Origin: Elainella saxicola E1
Lineage (GTDB): Bacteria; Cyanobacteriota; Cyanobacteriia; Elainellales; Elainellaceae
Assembly (NCBI GenBank): GCA_002796835.1
Contig: LUGL01000023.1
Coordinates: 122,656-161,438 of the forward strand
Reading direction: 5' to 3'
DNA: 38,783 nt
Shown here in pieces: positions 1 to 9,659 of this stretch. Made by a program: the position numbers and the translations under genes. The notes under the pieces were generated by a model. It made no database searches. It had not been told where the DNA came from and worked only from the letters and a program-made list of their open reading frames with translations. How positions within the stretch are numbered: position 1 is the first letter of the stretch; each line of letters begins with the position of its first letter.

Positions 1-1
1 T

Positions 2-1012
2 TGGGCGCTCTTTCTGGGTAGACTCACTACTGCCGCCACGGCTGTGTTAGGGTTAGCGGGCTATCTGCTCAACAGTTTGCAGCAAACGGAACCTTTCTGG
101 TTGGTCCCAACTGCCATCGCTAGCCTGGTTTTTCTGGTGATCGCAGCAATTCAACGACGCACGGTTACCCGATTTTCCCAGATAGGGGTGATCGTAGGGG
201 TGATCGCATTACTGAGTCTGGTTGGGCTGGGCTTTCCTCAGGTGCTGCAATCTCACGAAGCTCTGTTGGACTGGGCTGCTCCTTTTGGGCGGTTCCTGCC
301 TACGCCATTTCTGCAAGCCACCGCACTGATGACCGTGGCCTATACAGGATTTGAAAGCTTGCTGCCCCAACCGATCCTTGCATCGGTTCAGCAGTCTTTG
401 AAGGCGACAGGTTGGACGATCGGCCTAATCTGGCTACTGTTATTCAGTGTTGCCATCGTTTCCATCAGCACCGTGGGGACTACCGTTTTGGGAAGTGCTG
501 TACAGGCCCATGCGGCTCCTTTAGCGATCGTGATGCGACAGCTGGCTTTTCCTGGTGGTGTCATACTCATGACCTTAGGAGCGATCGCCACATTAGCTGG
601 AACTGTCCTTGCCTTATTGCCCAAACTTGCCGATCGACTGGTATTGTTCACTCAACCGATCGATCGATCAGCGACCTGGCGGTTACAGCGAGCCAGCATG
701 ATGCTTTCTCCCAGGGCCGCTTGGATTCTGGTTGCGGTGGCGATCGGCTGCATTACGCTGGTAGGAGATGTTCAATTGCTCTGGTCATTCAGCGCAGTCA
801 TGTTTTTAATCCATTACGCGCTCGTGCATCTCAGGGCTTGGCAATATCGTCAAATCAGGCTTTATCAACGCTGGCTGAATGGGATCGGCCTGGGAGGCTG
901 CCTATTCCTCATCTTCTGGTTGGACTGGACCGTTTGGTTAGTTTGCTTGGGATTGGTAGCGTTAGGGGTACTCTGGTACGGGATGACGCAATGGTCTGAA
1001 GAAGAGGAGTAG
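2..1012 (+). CDS. Amino acid permease, APC superfamily (5'-truncated by window edge)
   Basis: The frame is open from the first bases of the window, so the gene starts upstream and only about 336 C-terminal residues are seen. They consist of successive hydrophobic segments, roughly eight or nine membrane helices, separated by short loops and ending in a run of acidic residues (EEEE). The arrangement, with a loop carrying ASVQQSLKATGWTIG, fits the C-terminal half of APC-type amino acid permeases, inner-membrane secondary transporters that exchange or symport amino acids or amines. No substrate can be deduced from this part. A GTG at 44 would give a shorter open frame but is not the real start. 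The stop lies 4 bases before the next gene, so the two are probably cotranscribed. The family call is from overall hydropathy and loop resemblance and is moderate. Confidence 0.6.
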   Translation, partial: WALFLGRLTTAATAVLGLAGYLLNSLQQTEPFWLVPTAIASLVFLVIAAIQRRTVTRFSQIGVIVGVIALLSLVGLGFPQVLQSHEALLDWAAPFGRFLPTPFLQATALMTVAYTGFESLLPQPILASVQQSLKATGWTIGLIWLLLFSVAIVSISTVGTTVLGSAVQAHAAPLAIVMRQLAFPGGVILMTLGAIATLAGTVLALLPKLADRLVLFTQPIDRSATWRLQRASMMLSPRAAWILVAVAIGCITLVGDVQLLWSFSAVMFLIHYALVHLRAWQYRQIRLYQRWLNGIGLGGCLFLIFWLDWTVWLVCLGLVALGVLWYGMTQWSEEEE

Positions 1013-1016
1013 GGAC

Positions 1017-1859
1017 ATGAAATTACCGCTGGGCAACCGGACAGGCAGGCTGTTGCTAGGCAGCATGATCGTCATTTTGTTGTCAAGCTGTACTGCGTTA
1101 CTCAATCCAATTGTCGGACAGAGCAGTCCACACCTGATGCTTGGCAAACCCAGCAATGCCACCCACTTCAATGCCAAAGATTATCTGATAGTCCGATCGC
1201 AATACGTCCTTTCCTACAATCGCGATCGGGGCATTCCCAACTGGGCTAGCTGGCAACTTAACCAGAGTTGGTTGGGTGATCTACCTCGAGCCTCTTTTAC
1301 TGCAGATTCTGAATTGCCTCAAGGCTGGTATCAGGTAGAACCGAATGATTACACAGGCAGCGGGTTCGATCGGGGACATCTAGTTCCGGCTGCCGATCGC
1401 AACAGGACTGAATCGGATAGTCGATCTGTGTTTCTGATGACCAATATTCTGCCCCAAGCACCAGACAACAATCAGGGACCGTGGGAACGGTTAGAGAGCT
1501 ACTGTCGGGATAAAGTGCGGCAAGGGAAAGAGCTGTATGTTATTGCGGGAGGCGTTGGCGAAGGGGGATCTGGATTAAAGGGCAAACGTGCCACGATTGG
1601 TAAAGGCAAAATTGCCGTCCCAGCAGCGCTCTGGAAAATTGTGGTTGTGCTCGATCGACCCGGTTCAGGCATTGAAAGTATTACCGCCCAAACGCCTGTG
1701 ATCGCAGTATTAGTTCCCAATCAACAGGGTTTAAAGGAATCGAGCTGGCAACTCTACCGCACTTCGATCGATGCAATTGAGCAACAGACGGGTTATGACT
1801 TTCTCTCGAATTTGCCTGAACCGATCCAGGCAAGTCTAGAAGCAAAAAAGAGTGCGTGA
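1017..1859 (+). CDS. DNA/RNA non-specific endonuclease, NucA type, predicted lipoprotein
   Basis: This 280-residue protein carries the signature DRGHLVPAADR around residue 121, whose His is the general base of the beta-beta-alpha-Me nucleases (Anabaena NucA, Serratia nuclease). A downstream NILPQAPDNNQGPWERLE segment supplies the conserved Asn that binds the catalytic Mg2+. Such enzymes cut DNA and RNA without sequence preference. The N-terminus has positive residues, a hydrophobic stretch and a lipobox ending LLSSC (Cys at about residue 25), so the mature protein is probably lipid-anchored outside the cytoplasmic membrane. That would be used for nutrient scavenging or destruction of incoming DNA. 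The start ATG at 1017 follows the permease stop by 4 bases. No NuiA-type inhibitor gene is recognised nearby, which is consistent with export. Confidence 0.9.
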   Translation: MKLPLGNRTGRLLLGSMIVILLSSCTALLNPIVGQSSPHLMLGKPSNATHFNAKDYLIVRSQYVLSYNRDRGIPNWASWQLNQSWLGDLPRASFTADSELPQGWYQVEPNDYTGSGFDRGHLVPAADRNRTESDSRSVFLMTNILPQAPDNNQGPWERLESYCRDKVRQGKELYVIAGGVGEGGSGLKGKRATIGKGKIAVPAALWKIVVVLDRPGSGIESITAQTPVIAVLVPNQQGLKESSWQLYRTSIDAIEQQTGYDFLSNLPEPIQASLEAKKSA

Positions 1860-1894
1860 GTTGCCCGATTGTTTAAAATCCACAAAATACAAAA

Positions 1895-2242
1895 TTATTC
1901 AACTCGAAGCAAGATATCTTCAACCAAAACTGGAATTGCAACAGGTTCAGCGTCTGGCAAAGTCAAACCTGTCATCGACAAGTCAGCAACAAGTGCGGTT
2001 TGAGGATCGCTGCAAGGTGACGCCCAGGGTTTGACTGCGGCTAGTTTCTTCCAAGAAGCAAAAGGAGCCGTGGCCAAAGAACAGGATTTCCAGCCACTTT
2101 GGACAGGAACTGCAAGCTGTTGACAGTATCCTCCCCGCCGTCCTTCTGAGCGATAGAACTGGCAATGGCGACAGGTAGATATAGCATCATTTACAGATTT
2201 CATATGCCAAGATTTCCCAGAGCGAATCAACGTTATTTTCAT
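1895..2242 (-). CDS. Small conserved cyanobacterial cysteine-motif protein
   Basis: This 115-residue protein has the core CRHCQFYRSEGRRGGYC followed by a Trp and a final SC, giving a C-x2-C...C...C arrangement plausible for a zinc or iron-sulfur site. I recognise this EGRRGG-containing pattern from unnamed small proteins in many cyanobacteria, but no function is known to me. The C-terminal half is hydrophobic and acidic and ends DILLRVE. Two starts are possible: ATG 2242, used here, and ATG 2203, which begins MKSVNDAIS just before the first Cys and may be the true one. It converges with the endonuclease gene and stands alone. A 9-bp inverted repeat lies immediately upstream of the longer start. 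Confidence 0.7.
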   Translation of the reverse strand: MKITLIRSGKSWHMKSVNDAISTCRHCQFYRSEGRRGGYCQQLAVPVQSGWKSCSLATAPFASWKKLAAVKPWASPCSDPQTALVADLSMTGLTLPDAEPVAIPVLVEDILLRVE

Positions 2243-2249
2243 CTCGGGT

Positions 2250-2275
2250 ATTCATTCCCAGAATTTGGAATGAAT
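2250..2275. promoter_or_regulatory. Inverted repeat upstream of the cysteine-motif gene
   Basis: ATTCATTCC at 2250-2258 is the exact reverse complement of GGAATGAAT at 2267-2275, with an 8-base spacer. Its near edge is 8 bases upstream of the longer minus-strand start at 2242. It could be an operator for a dimeric repressor or a hairpin in the leader mRNA. A function is inference only. Confidence 0.4.
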
Positions 2276-2666
2276 GGTGATTAAAACTGAGCCAATCCAA
2301 ATTGTGGAGATTCAAAAAAGAAACTATCAATTTAGATATTTTTTAGACCTCTATTAAGAGTTGGATACATTTCTAGTTATTTCTTTTTCAATGAGGATCT
2401 CGATGAACTCGATAAGTTTTTTCTTGAACCCCATGGGGATCACAAAGAAACCGTTTCAAGATTATTGTGAGACCTAAATTAGCTATCCCCCTCAAAAATT
2501 AAGAAACTTGTAAGGATTAAAAAAATGAACTAATTGCAACGAAAAACGCTTCTACCAAATCGAATTTAGCGAAGAAAAATAGTGATAAATTTAGGTAGAT
2601 TTAGGGATATAAACTTTTGTATTCTAAGTGTGATTTCTTCAGTTTTACGGAATTGAAATTCTAGAT

Positions 2667-2681
2667 GGGATCCGTGATCCC
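2667..2681. repeat. Short perfect hairpin GGGATC-CGT-GATCCC
   Basis: Six base pairs close a three-base loop, about 90 bases upstream of the DUF1824 start. No T-run follows on either strand, so it is not a standard intrinsic terminator. It may be an operator or chance. Confidence 0.3.
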
Positions 2682-2772
2682 TCGGTTATTTCCTTCTAGG
2701 GCTTCTTGCTTGAAATAGAATGCGCTGAAAAATGCGCTCCGTTTTATCTTTGTCGATTGCGTGCTTTTACTT

Positions 2773-3195
2773 ATGACTGATTCCCTTTCTGTTCCGTTAG
2801 ATTTGACAAGCGCCTGTGAATTATTACGCCCAATTAATTGCCTAAATTCACAGCCAATTTCCGATCGATCCCTGGTGCAAGCAGCAGTCCATCGGGTTGC
2901 AGCAGCATCTGACTATCAAATCCTGGGGATCTGTGCTAATACGCTTGCCGAAGGAATTCAGGCCCTCAAAACTTACGGGGCAGCGCTTGGATATCAACCG
3001 CAGCTCGATTTGGCTCCGATCGAAGGGGCCGTCTATATCAAGTTCAATCCCAAAAGTGCGCTGTGTTATGCCGATCGCTATAGCGGCGATTACCGAGGCG
3101 TTTTGATTTCTTGTCAGTCGGCCTACGAGTCAGGACTGAACGAAATGTTTGGTCACTTGCCGCTCGATTTATTTACTGATGCCGCTGATGGCTGA
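2773..3195 (+). CDS. DUF1824 family protein
   Basis: This 140-residue soluble protein belongs by sequence to DUF1824, a family of unknown function found in cyanobacteria. Recognisable parts are the N-terminal LDLTSACELLRPIN, the central YIKFNP, the RGVLISCQS segment and the C-terminal FGHLPLDLF. I chose ATG 2773; an in-frame GTG at 2761 would add four residues (MLLL) and looks less likely. No signal peptide or membrane helix is present. The stop codon lies inside a short tandem repeat. It stands upstream of ligA in the same direction with 124 bases between, so cotranscription is possible but not shown. Confidence 0.85.
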   Translation: MTDSLSVPLDLTSACELLRPINCLNSQPISDRSLVQAAVHRVAAASDYQILGICANTLAEGIQALKTYGAALGYQPQLDLAPIEGAVYIKFNPKSALCYADRYSGDYRGVLISCQSAYESGLNEMFGHLPLDLFTDAADG

Positions 3196-3228
3196 AATGG
3201 CTGATGCTGAAATGGCTGGTGCTGAAAT
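3184..3228 (+). repeat. 15-bp tandem repeat over the DUF1824 stop codon
   Basis: Two full units GGCTGATGCTGAAAT (3199-3213) and GGCTGGTGCTGAAAT (3214-3228) follow a partial unit ending GGCTGAAAT at 3198. The DUF1824 stop (3193-3195) is in the first unit, so the array looks like a recent slippage expansion at the gene's end. Confidence 0.7.
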
Positions 3229-3235
3229 AGCTTGA

Positions 3236-5527
<2,292 letters not shown>

Positions 5528-5592
5528 TCCAGCAATTCCCAACAGTCGCTTGTTAGAGTGGTCAAAGCCGCCTGCATAGTCTGGAATTGGGT

Positions 5593-7443
5593 ATGAATAG
5601 TCCTGCTGTCGTTGAAAATCCGCCTCGAAAGACTTTGTCAGAGGCGATCGCTCAGTGGAAACCAACAGCAGCAAGGCTGAGACTGTTTGGAGTTGCTCAA
5701 TCTAGAGTTGCTCAATCTGGAGTGGCTCGATCATGCAAACCCAATCCATTTATGTCGCGCTGGTTCAATCTCTTGTTGCTGCCTTTGGTGATGCAAGCCG
5801 GAGCCGCCAGAGCCGCCGATCGAATCACCATTTCCTATGGGTTGTTGGAGCGATCGATTACGGTTGAGTCTTTAGAACAGTATGCTGACGACGGTACGAT
5901 TAATCGGGATCTGAAGACCTACACGCGGTTTCTAGATGAAGCCCAGCGGGAGCAATTACGGCAGGCTTTGATGGCCCGTGCTGATTTAGGGGTAGTGGCG
6001 GTTTCGCAGTTCCTTTACACCCAGCAAGGCGAAATTTTGCTCCAGCGTCTGGGAGAAGTGATCAGAACTGATGCTAACCTGTCAGGATTTTACGCGATCC
6101 GATCGGCCCTGATTTTGGCGGCTGATGATCCCCAGGGTTTAACTGTGCTTAACGTGCTGCGGGAATTTCCACTCAGCAACATTCGAATTGATCTGGGCCG
6201 CACGCTGCAAATTTTGGGAGACCTGCAAACGCTAATTCGCCAAACCCAAGAGGCAGTGTTATTGGTTGATCAGCAATCTGCTCTGGAAGCTGAAGCTGCA
6301 CCTCAGTTGTCGAATTTGCCCAATTTACAGCGGTTGGGCGGGTTTAGCTGGCATCAAGCATCAATCCAGATGCAGGACATCAGCCGTAACCGCAGTTTTC
6401 CAGTTGATCTCTATTTGCCAGAGCATCGGGATCAAACGCCGGTTTTAGCTGCTCCCGTGGTTGTAATCTCCCATGGGTTGGGGTCCGATCGCAGCAGCTA
6501 TGCCTATCTCGCCAAACAATTAGCCTCCTATGGGTTTGCCGTTGCTGTGCCTGAACATCCCGGCAGCAATGCTCAACAGTTGCAGGCCTTAATTGCAGGA
6601 ACTGCCAGTGAAGTCACTTCCCCCAATGAATTTATCGATCGTCCTTTGGATATCAAATATTTGCTCGATCAGCTAACTCGCTTAAACCAGACCAATTCCC
6701 CGTTCCAGGGTCAGTTCAATCTTAATCAAGTGGGAGTAGTGGGCCAATCGTTTGGGGGCTATACGGCGCTGGCGCTGGCGGGTGCCCAAATCAACATGCA
6801 GCAACTCGCTCAGGATTGTAGCCAGGGGAGTCCTTACAATCTATCCTTGCTGCTTCAATGTCGCGCTTTAGAACTCACTCAACCTTTGCCCCAGCTCTAC
6901 GATCCTCGGGTTAAGGCGATTATTGCGATCAATCCGATCGGCAGCAGTTTATTGGGCGCAACAGATTTTTCTCAGATTCAGATTCCAGTGATGCTGATTG
7001 GCGGTAGTGCAGATACGATCGCCCCAGTCTTACTGGAACAAATTCGGCCTTTCACCTGGCTAGCCACGCCCGATCGATACCTGGTGGTTTTACAAGGCGG
7101 CACCCATTTTTCTACGATTGATGTTCCTGCGGGAGATGCTGCCAATGTAATTCAATTACCTCGCGAAATTGTAGGCCCTGATCCCAGCCTCGCCCGTGTC
7201 TATATCAATATTTTGGGCACTGCATTTTTCCAAACTTATGTCGCGAATCAAGCGAACTACCGCTTCTATCTCGATGCTGCCTATGTTCGCACCCTCAATC
7301 AGCCTGAGTTGCCCATTTCCCTGGTTCAGTCGCTGACCCCCAATCAACTGGAAACCCTGGCTGAGCAGCCCGGAGCCACTAATGCTCCTACAGCCAGATT
7401 GAACTCTCGGTTGACTTTGCCCCCAGCGCGATCGGTTAATTAA
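5593..7443 (+). CDS. Secreted alpha/beta hydrolase with DUF1400 domain
   Basis: The protein (616 residues from ATG 5593) carries an exported N-terminal DUF1400 domain (about residues 75-190, beginning ADRITISYGLLERSITV) and a C-terminal alpha/beta hydrolase resembling dienelactone hydrolase/PAF-acetylhydrolase-like enzymes. The catalytic triad is readable: nucleophile Ser386 in GVVGQSFGG, Asp474 in GGSADT, and His505 in GGTHFS; ISHGLGSD is the oxyanion strand. The substrate is unknown, and an ester or lipid is likely. A classical signal peptide starts at an internal Met (ATG 5752, MSRWFNLLLLPLVMQAGAARA). The 53 residues before it contain a 15-bp tandem repeat, so 5752 may be the functional start, giving a normal leader. 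It lies downstream of ligA in the same orientation. Confidence 0.88.
   Translation: MNSPAVVENPPRKTLSEAIAQWKPTAARLRLFGVAQSRVAQSGVARSCKPNPFMSRWFNLLLLPLVMQAGAARAADRITISYGLLERSITVESLEQYADDGTINRDLKTYTRFLDEAQREQLRQALMARADLGVVAVSQFLYTQQGEILLQRLGEVIRTDANLSGFYAIRSALILAADDPQGLTVLNVLREFPLSNIRIDLGRTLQILGDLQTLIRQTQEAVLLVDQQSALEAEAAPQLSNLPNLQRLGGFSWHQASIQMQDISRNRSFPVDLYLPEHRDQTPVLAAPVVVISHGLGSDRSSYAYLAKQLASYGFAVAVPEHPGSNAQQLQALIAGTASEVTSPNEFIDRPLDIKYLLDQLTRLNQTNSPFQGQFNLNQVGVVGQSFGGYTALALAGAQINMQQLAQDCSQGSPYNLSLLLQCRALELTQPLPQLYDPRVKAIIAINPIGSSLLGATDFSQIQIPVMLIGGSADTIAPVLLEQIRPFTWLATPDRYLVVLQGGTHFSTIDVPAGDAANVIQLPREIVGPDPSLARVYINILGTAFFQTYVANQANYRFYLDAAYVRTLNQPELPISLVQSLTPNQLETLAEQPGATNAPTARLNSRLTLPPARSVN
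5689..5733 (+). repeat. Three-unit 15-bp tandem repeat
   Basis: Three units, GGAGTTGCTCAATCT, AGAGTTGCTCAATCT and GGAGTGGCTCGATCA, encode GVAQS-RVAQS-GVARS. They sit in the N-terminal extension of the DUF1400 hydrolase, just upstream of the alternative start at 5752. Confidence 0.8.
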
Positions 7444-7575
7444 AGCTGACAAAAACGACAGGGCTGACAATGGGTAGAACGGGGTTGCAAGCGCGATTGG
7501 CCTGAATCGGTGTGAAGGTATGTAAAGCAATCCTTTAAAATAGGGAAAGCAATTTCTGGAAGCGTATTCGATCCA

Positions 7576-7848
7576 ATGGCCTTACCCCCTGCAGATACCC
7601 CCCTTTACAACCATCCTTTACCTGCCATTGAAGATTGGTTAAGAACCAATGGTTGTCAGCAGGATGAAGCCGATCTGCATTGCTGGCATGTGAAAAAACA
7701 GAACTGGCAAGCAGAACTTCATCTAGAAGTGGATTCGATCACGGTTCGCTATATTGGCGCAGGCGAGGGCGGGCGAGATATTCAGCGATCGTTCAAATAT
7801 TCTCTCAGCCGCCGTGATCTTGATGAGGTTGTGTTTGCTGGTCCCTAA
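7576..7848 (+). CDS. DUF3143 family protein
   Basis: A 90-residue protein matching DUF3143, a family of cyanobacteria and plastid-bearing lineages. Typical features are the N-terminal DTPLYNHPLPAIEDWL, then NGCQQDE, a Trp-rich middle (CWHVKKQNWQAELHLEVD), and the C-terminal RSFKYSLSRRDLDEVVFAGP. There is no signal peptide or membrane segment. The function is unknown to me, though I recall the family being discussed in connection with ribosome or photosystem biogenesis and cannot confirm that. ATG 7576 is the only reasonable start. Its end converges with uppS, 29 bases apart. Confidence 0.88.
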   Translation: MALPPADTPLYNHPLPAIEDWLRTNGCQQDEADLHCWHVKKQNWQAELHLEVDSITVRYIGAGEGGRDIQRSFKYSLSRRDLDEVVFAGP

Positions 7849-7877
7849 ACCTGACCACCAAGGCTTGATGCTAGACG

Positions 7878-8633
7878 CTAAACTTTGACTTTACCAAACC
7901 GACGATCGCGCTGTTGATAGGAGGCAATGGCTCGGTGGAACTCAACGCGATCGAAATCGGGCCAAAGCGTATCTGTCACATAGAGCTCTGCATAGGCAAC
8001 CTGCCATAACAGGAAATTGCTGATGCGCATCTCGCCACTGGTGCGGATCATCAAATCCAGATCAGAAATTCCATCGGTGTAAAGGTGATGCTCAAACAGG
8101 GTTTCATCGATTTCTTCAGGTTGTAAGACCCCTTGCTGCACTTTTCGGGCAATCTCACGACAGGCTTGAATAATTTCCTGTCTGCCACCATAGTTAGTTG
8201 CAACCGTAAACTGGATGCTTTTGTTTTGACGAGTTTGATCCATGGCTCGCTCAATTTCTAGCTGAAGTGATTTGGGTAAAGCGGATAGATTGCCAACGAA
8301 TCGAATCTGCACATCCTCTTCCATCATTTCTCGCAGCTCTTGCCGCAAAACTCGCTCGAAGAGTGTCATCAAAAAATCGACTTCTTCCAACGGGCGGCCC
8401 CAGTTTTCGGTTGAGAAGGCATAGGCAGTCAGGGCTTGAATTCCCCAATCCTTGCAGCAGCGCAGAATATCTTTGAGGGCATCCACTCCCCGGCGATGAC
8501 CCATAATGCGAGGCAGCCCCCGCTGTTTTGCCCAACGACCGTTCCCATCCATAATGACCGCAACATGCCGGGGCAACCGTTCGCGCACCAGATCCGGCGG
8601 TAACTCTTGTAGGATAGTGGGCTTGACTGTCAT
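7878..8633 (-). CDS. uppS: Undecaprenyl diphosphate synthase (cis-prenyltransferase)
   Basis: UppS adds isopentenyl units in cis to farnesyl diphosphate, making the C55 carrier used for peptidoglycan and polysaccharide assembly. The 251-residue sequence has the family's first motif [12 protein letters not shown] with catalytic Asp29, then [10 protein letters not shown], the [11 protein letters not shown] segment, and the C-terminal substrate-binding run [19 protein letters not shown] ending in [14 protein letters not shown]. Length is normal. The start overlaps the stop of cdaA by 4 bases (ATGA type), implying translational coupling. It is the last gene of the minus-strand lysA-cdaA-uppS group. 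Confidence 0.97.
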   Translation of the reverse strand: MTVKPTILQELPPDLVRERLPRHVAVIMDGNGRWAKQRGLPRIMGHRRGVDALKDILRCCKDWGIQALTAYAFSTENWGRPLEEVDFLMTLFERVLRQELREMMEEDVQIRFVGNLSALPKSLQLEIERAMDQTRQNKSIQFTVATNYGGRQEIIQACREIARKVQQGVLQPEEIDETLFEHHLYTDGISDLDLMIRTSGEMRISNFLLWQVAYAELYVTDTLWPDFDRVEFHRAIASYQQRDRRFGKVKV

Positions 8634-9535
8634 TTTTTCTCCCGAGAAGCTGATGATTTAGGTTGAAACAGACGCGCCAGCAGTGCCAGCGTACGAGCGC
8701 CCAACTGGCGACCCAAGGCTGCCTCCCGTTCGACAGAAGGGGAAAATCGTTCGCGCAGCATTTCCCTAAGCTTACTGCTCGTCAATGGCCGATATAGGGT
8801 ACCCCGTTCTGCCAGGGAAATTGAACCTGTTTCTTCAGATACAACAACGCAGGCACAGTTTTCGACTCGCTCTGTAATTCCCATTGCAGCTCGATGCCGA
8901 GTGCCTAGCTGCCGAGAGGCGGTGCGCTCTGAAATAGGCAGAATCACTCCTGCAGCCAAAACCCGAGAACCCCGAATCAGCACGGCTCCGTCATGTAAAA
9001 GCGTTGTTGTCTGAAAAATGGTTTGCAACAGCTCCTTTGATACTTCCGCATTCAATCTAACACCGGGTACGGAGAAATCTCGTTCATCGATCGGGCGATC
9101 GGTTTCCAAGATTAGCAGAGCCCCCGTGCGATTTTGCGAAAGTTCCTTCACTGCATCCACAATTTCATCAATCACACTATCTGGCTTTGGAATTGCTTCA
9201 TGAGATGGACGAAAAAGCTGCAAAATTTCTCCCCGCCCAATTTGTTCTAGCAGTCGTCGAAACTCACCCTGGAGGATCAGCGCCATGGCTACTGCCGATC
9301 CAATCACCAGCTTTTCCAGCACAAAACTGAGAAATCTCAACCCTAATGCGCTGCTAAGAGCAGAAGCCAGCATTAAGATAATCAGTCCTCGGACCATCCA
9401 CAAGGTTCTGCGCTCCCCGATAATCACCAAAATCATGTAGGCCAGCAGCAACACCAGCCCAACATCAATTACACGAGGTAGCAAGGACCAGGTCCAGCCA
9501 AGGTTGATCAGCCATTGCTTTAACTGAAATCCCAT
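8630..9535 (-). CDS. cdaA: Diadenylate cyclase CdaA (c-di-AMP synthase)
   Basis: CdaA makes cyclic di-AMP from two ATP. The 301-residue protein has three N-terminal membrane helices (about residues 20-90), a short linker, then the DAC (DisA_N) domain with the two nucleotide-binding motifs DGA (182-184) and RHR (213-215, in [12 protein letters not shown]). Both motifs are intact, so it should be active. In cyanobacteria c-di-AMP is tied to osmotic and potassium control, glycogen metabolism and day-night survival. The 4-base overlap with uppS and the lysA gene 124 bases upstream place it with cell-wall precursor genes. In Firmicutes cdaA instead sits with cdaR and glmM; neither is here. Confidence 0.95.
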   Translation of the reverse strand: MGFQLKQWLINLGWTWSLLPRVIDVGLVLLLAYMILVIIGERRTLWMVRGLIILMLASALSSALGLRFLSFVLEKLVIGSAVAMALILQGEFRRLLEQIGRGEILQLFRPSHEAIPKPDSVIDEIVDAVKELSQNRTGALLILETDRPIDERDFSVPGVRLNAEVSKELLQTIFQTTTLLHDGAVLIRGSRVLAAGVILPISERTASRQLGTRHRAAMGITERVENCACVVVSEETGSISLAERGTLYRPLTSSKLREMLRERFSPSVEREAALGRQLGARTLALLARLFQPKSSASREKK

Positions 9536-9659
9536 TTGAGCGACGTTGGTGAACCTTGCGAACGGGGAAACAAAGGGAGAGAGGGAATCAGGGGTTTTTA
9601 AGTTTCAGACCTCAAAATTTAAAGCTCAATATTAAAGCTCAAAAATTGAGACAACAAAC

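Larger units (their letters stand above)
2243..2772. other. AT-rich intergenic region between divergent genes
   Basis: No convincing coding frame is seen. The stretch is visibly richer in A and T than its neighbours and must hold promoters for the minus-strand cysteine protein and for DUF1824. Visible structures are a 9-bp inverted repeat at 2250-2275, the palindrome CCCCATGGGG at 2429-2438, and a small hairpin at 2667-2681. None matches an RNA family I know. Confidence 0.6.

Noticed and set aside
412-999. 195-codon open frame in another frame of the permease gene
   Set aside because: The product is rich in His, Cys and Arg with no family resemblance, whereas the permease frame is continuous and hydrophobic.
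1852-2034. 60-codon plus-strand frame overlapping the endonuclease stop
   Set aside because: It lies opposite the conserved cysteine-motif gene and shows no family resemblance.
2429-2438. Palindrome CCCCATGGGG
   Set aside because: Ten bases with no loop, no T-run and no relation to a gene start; likely chance or a restriction-type palindrome.
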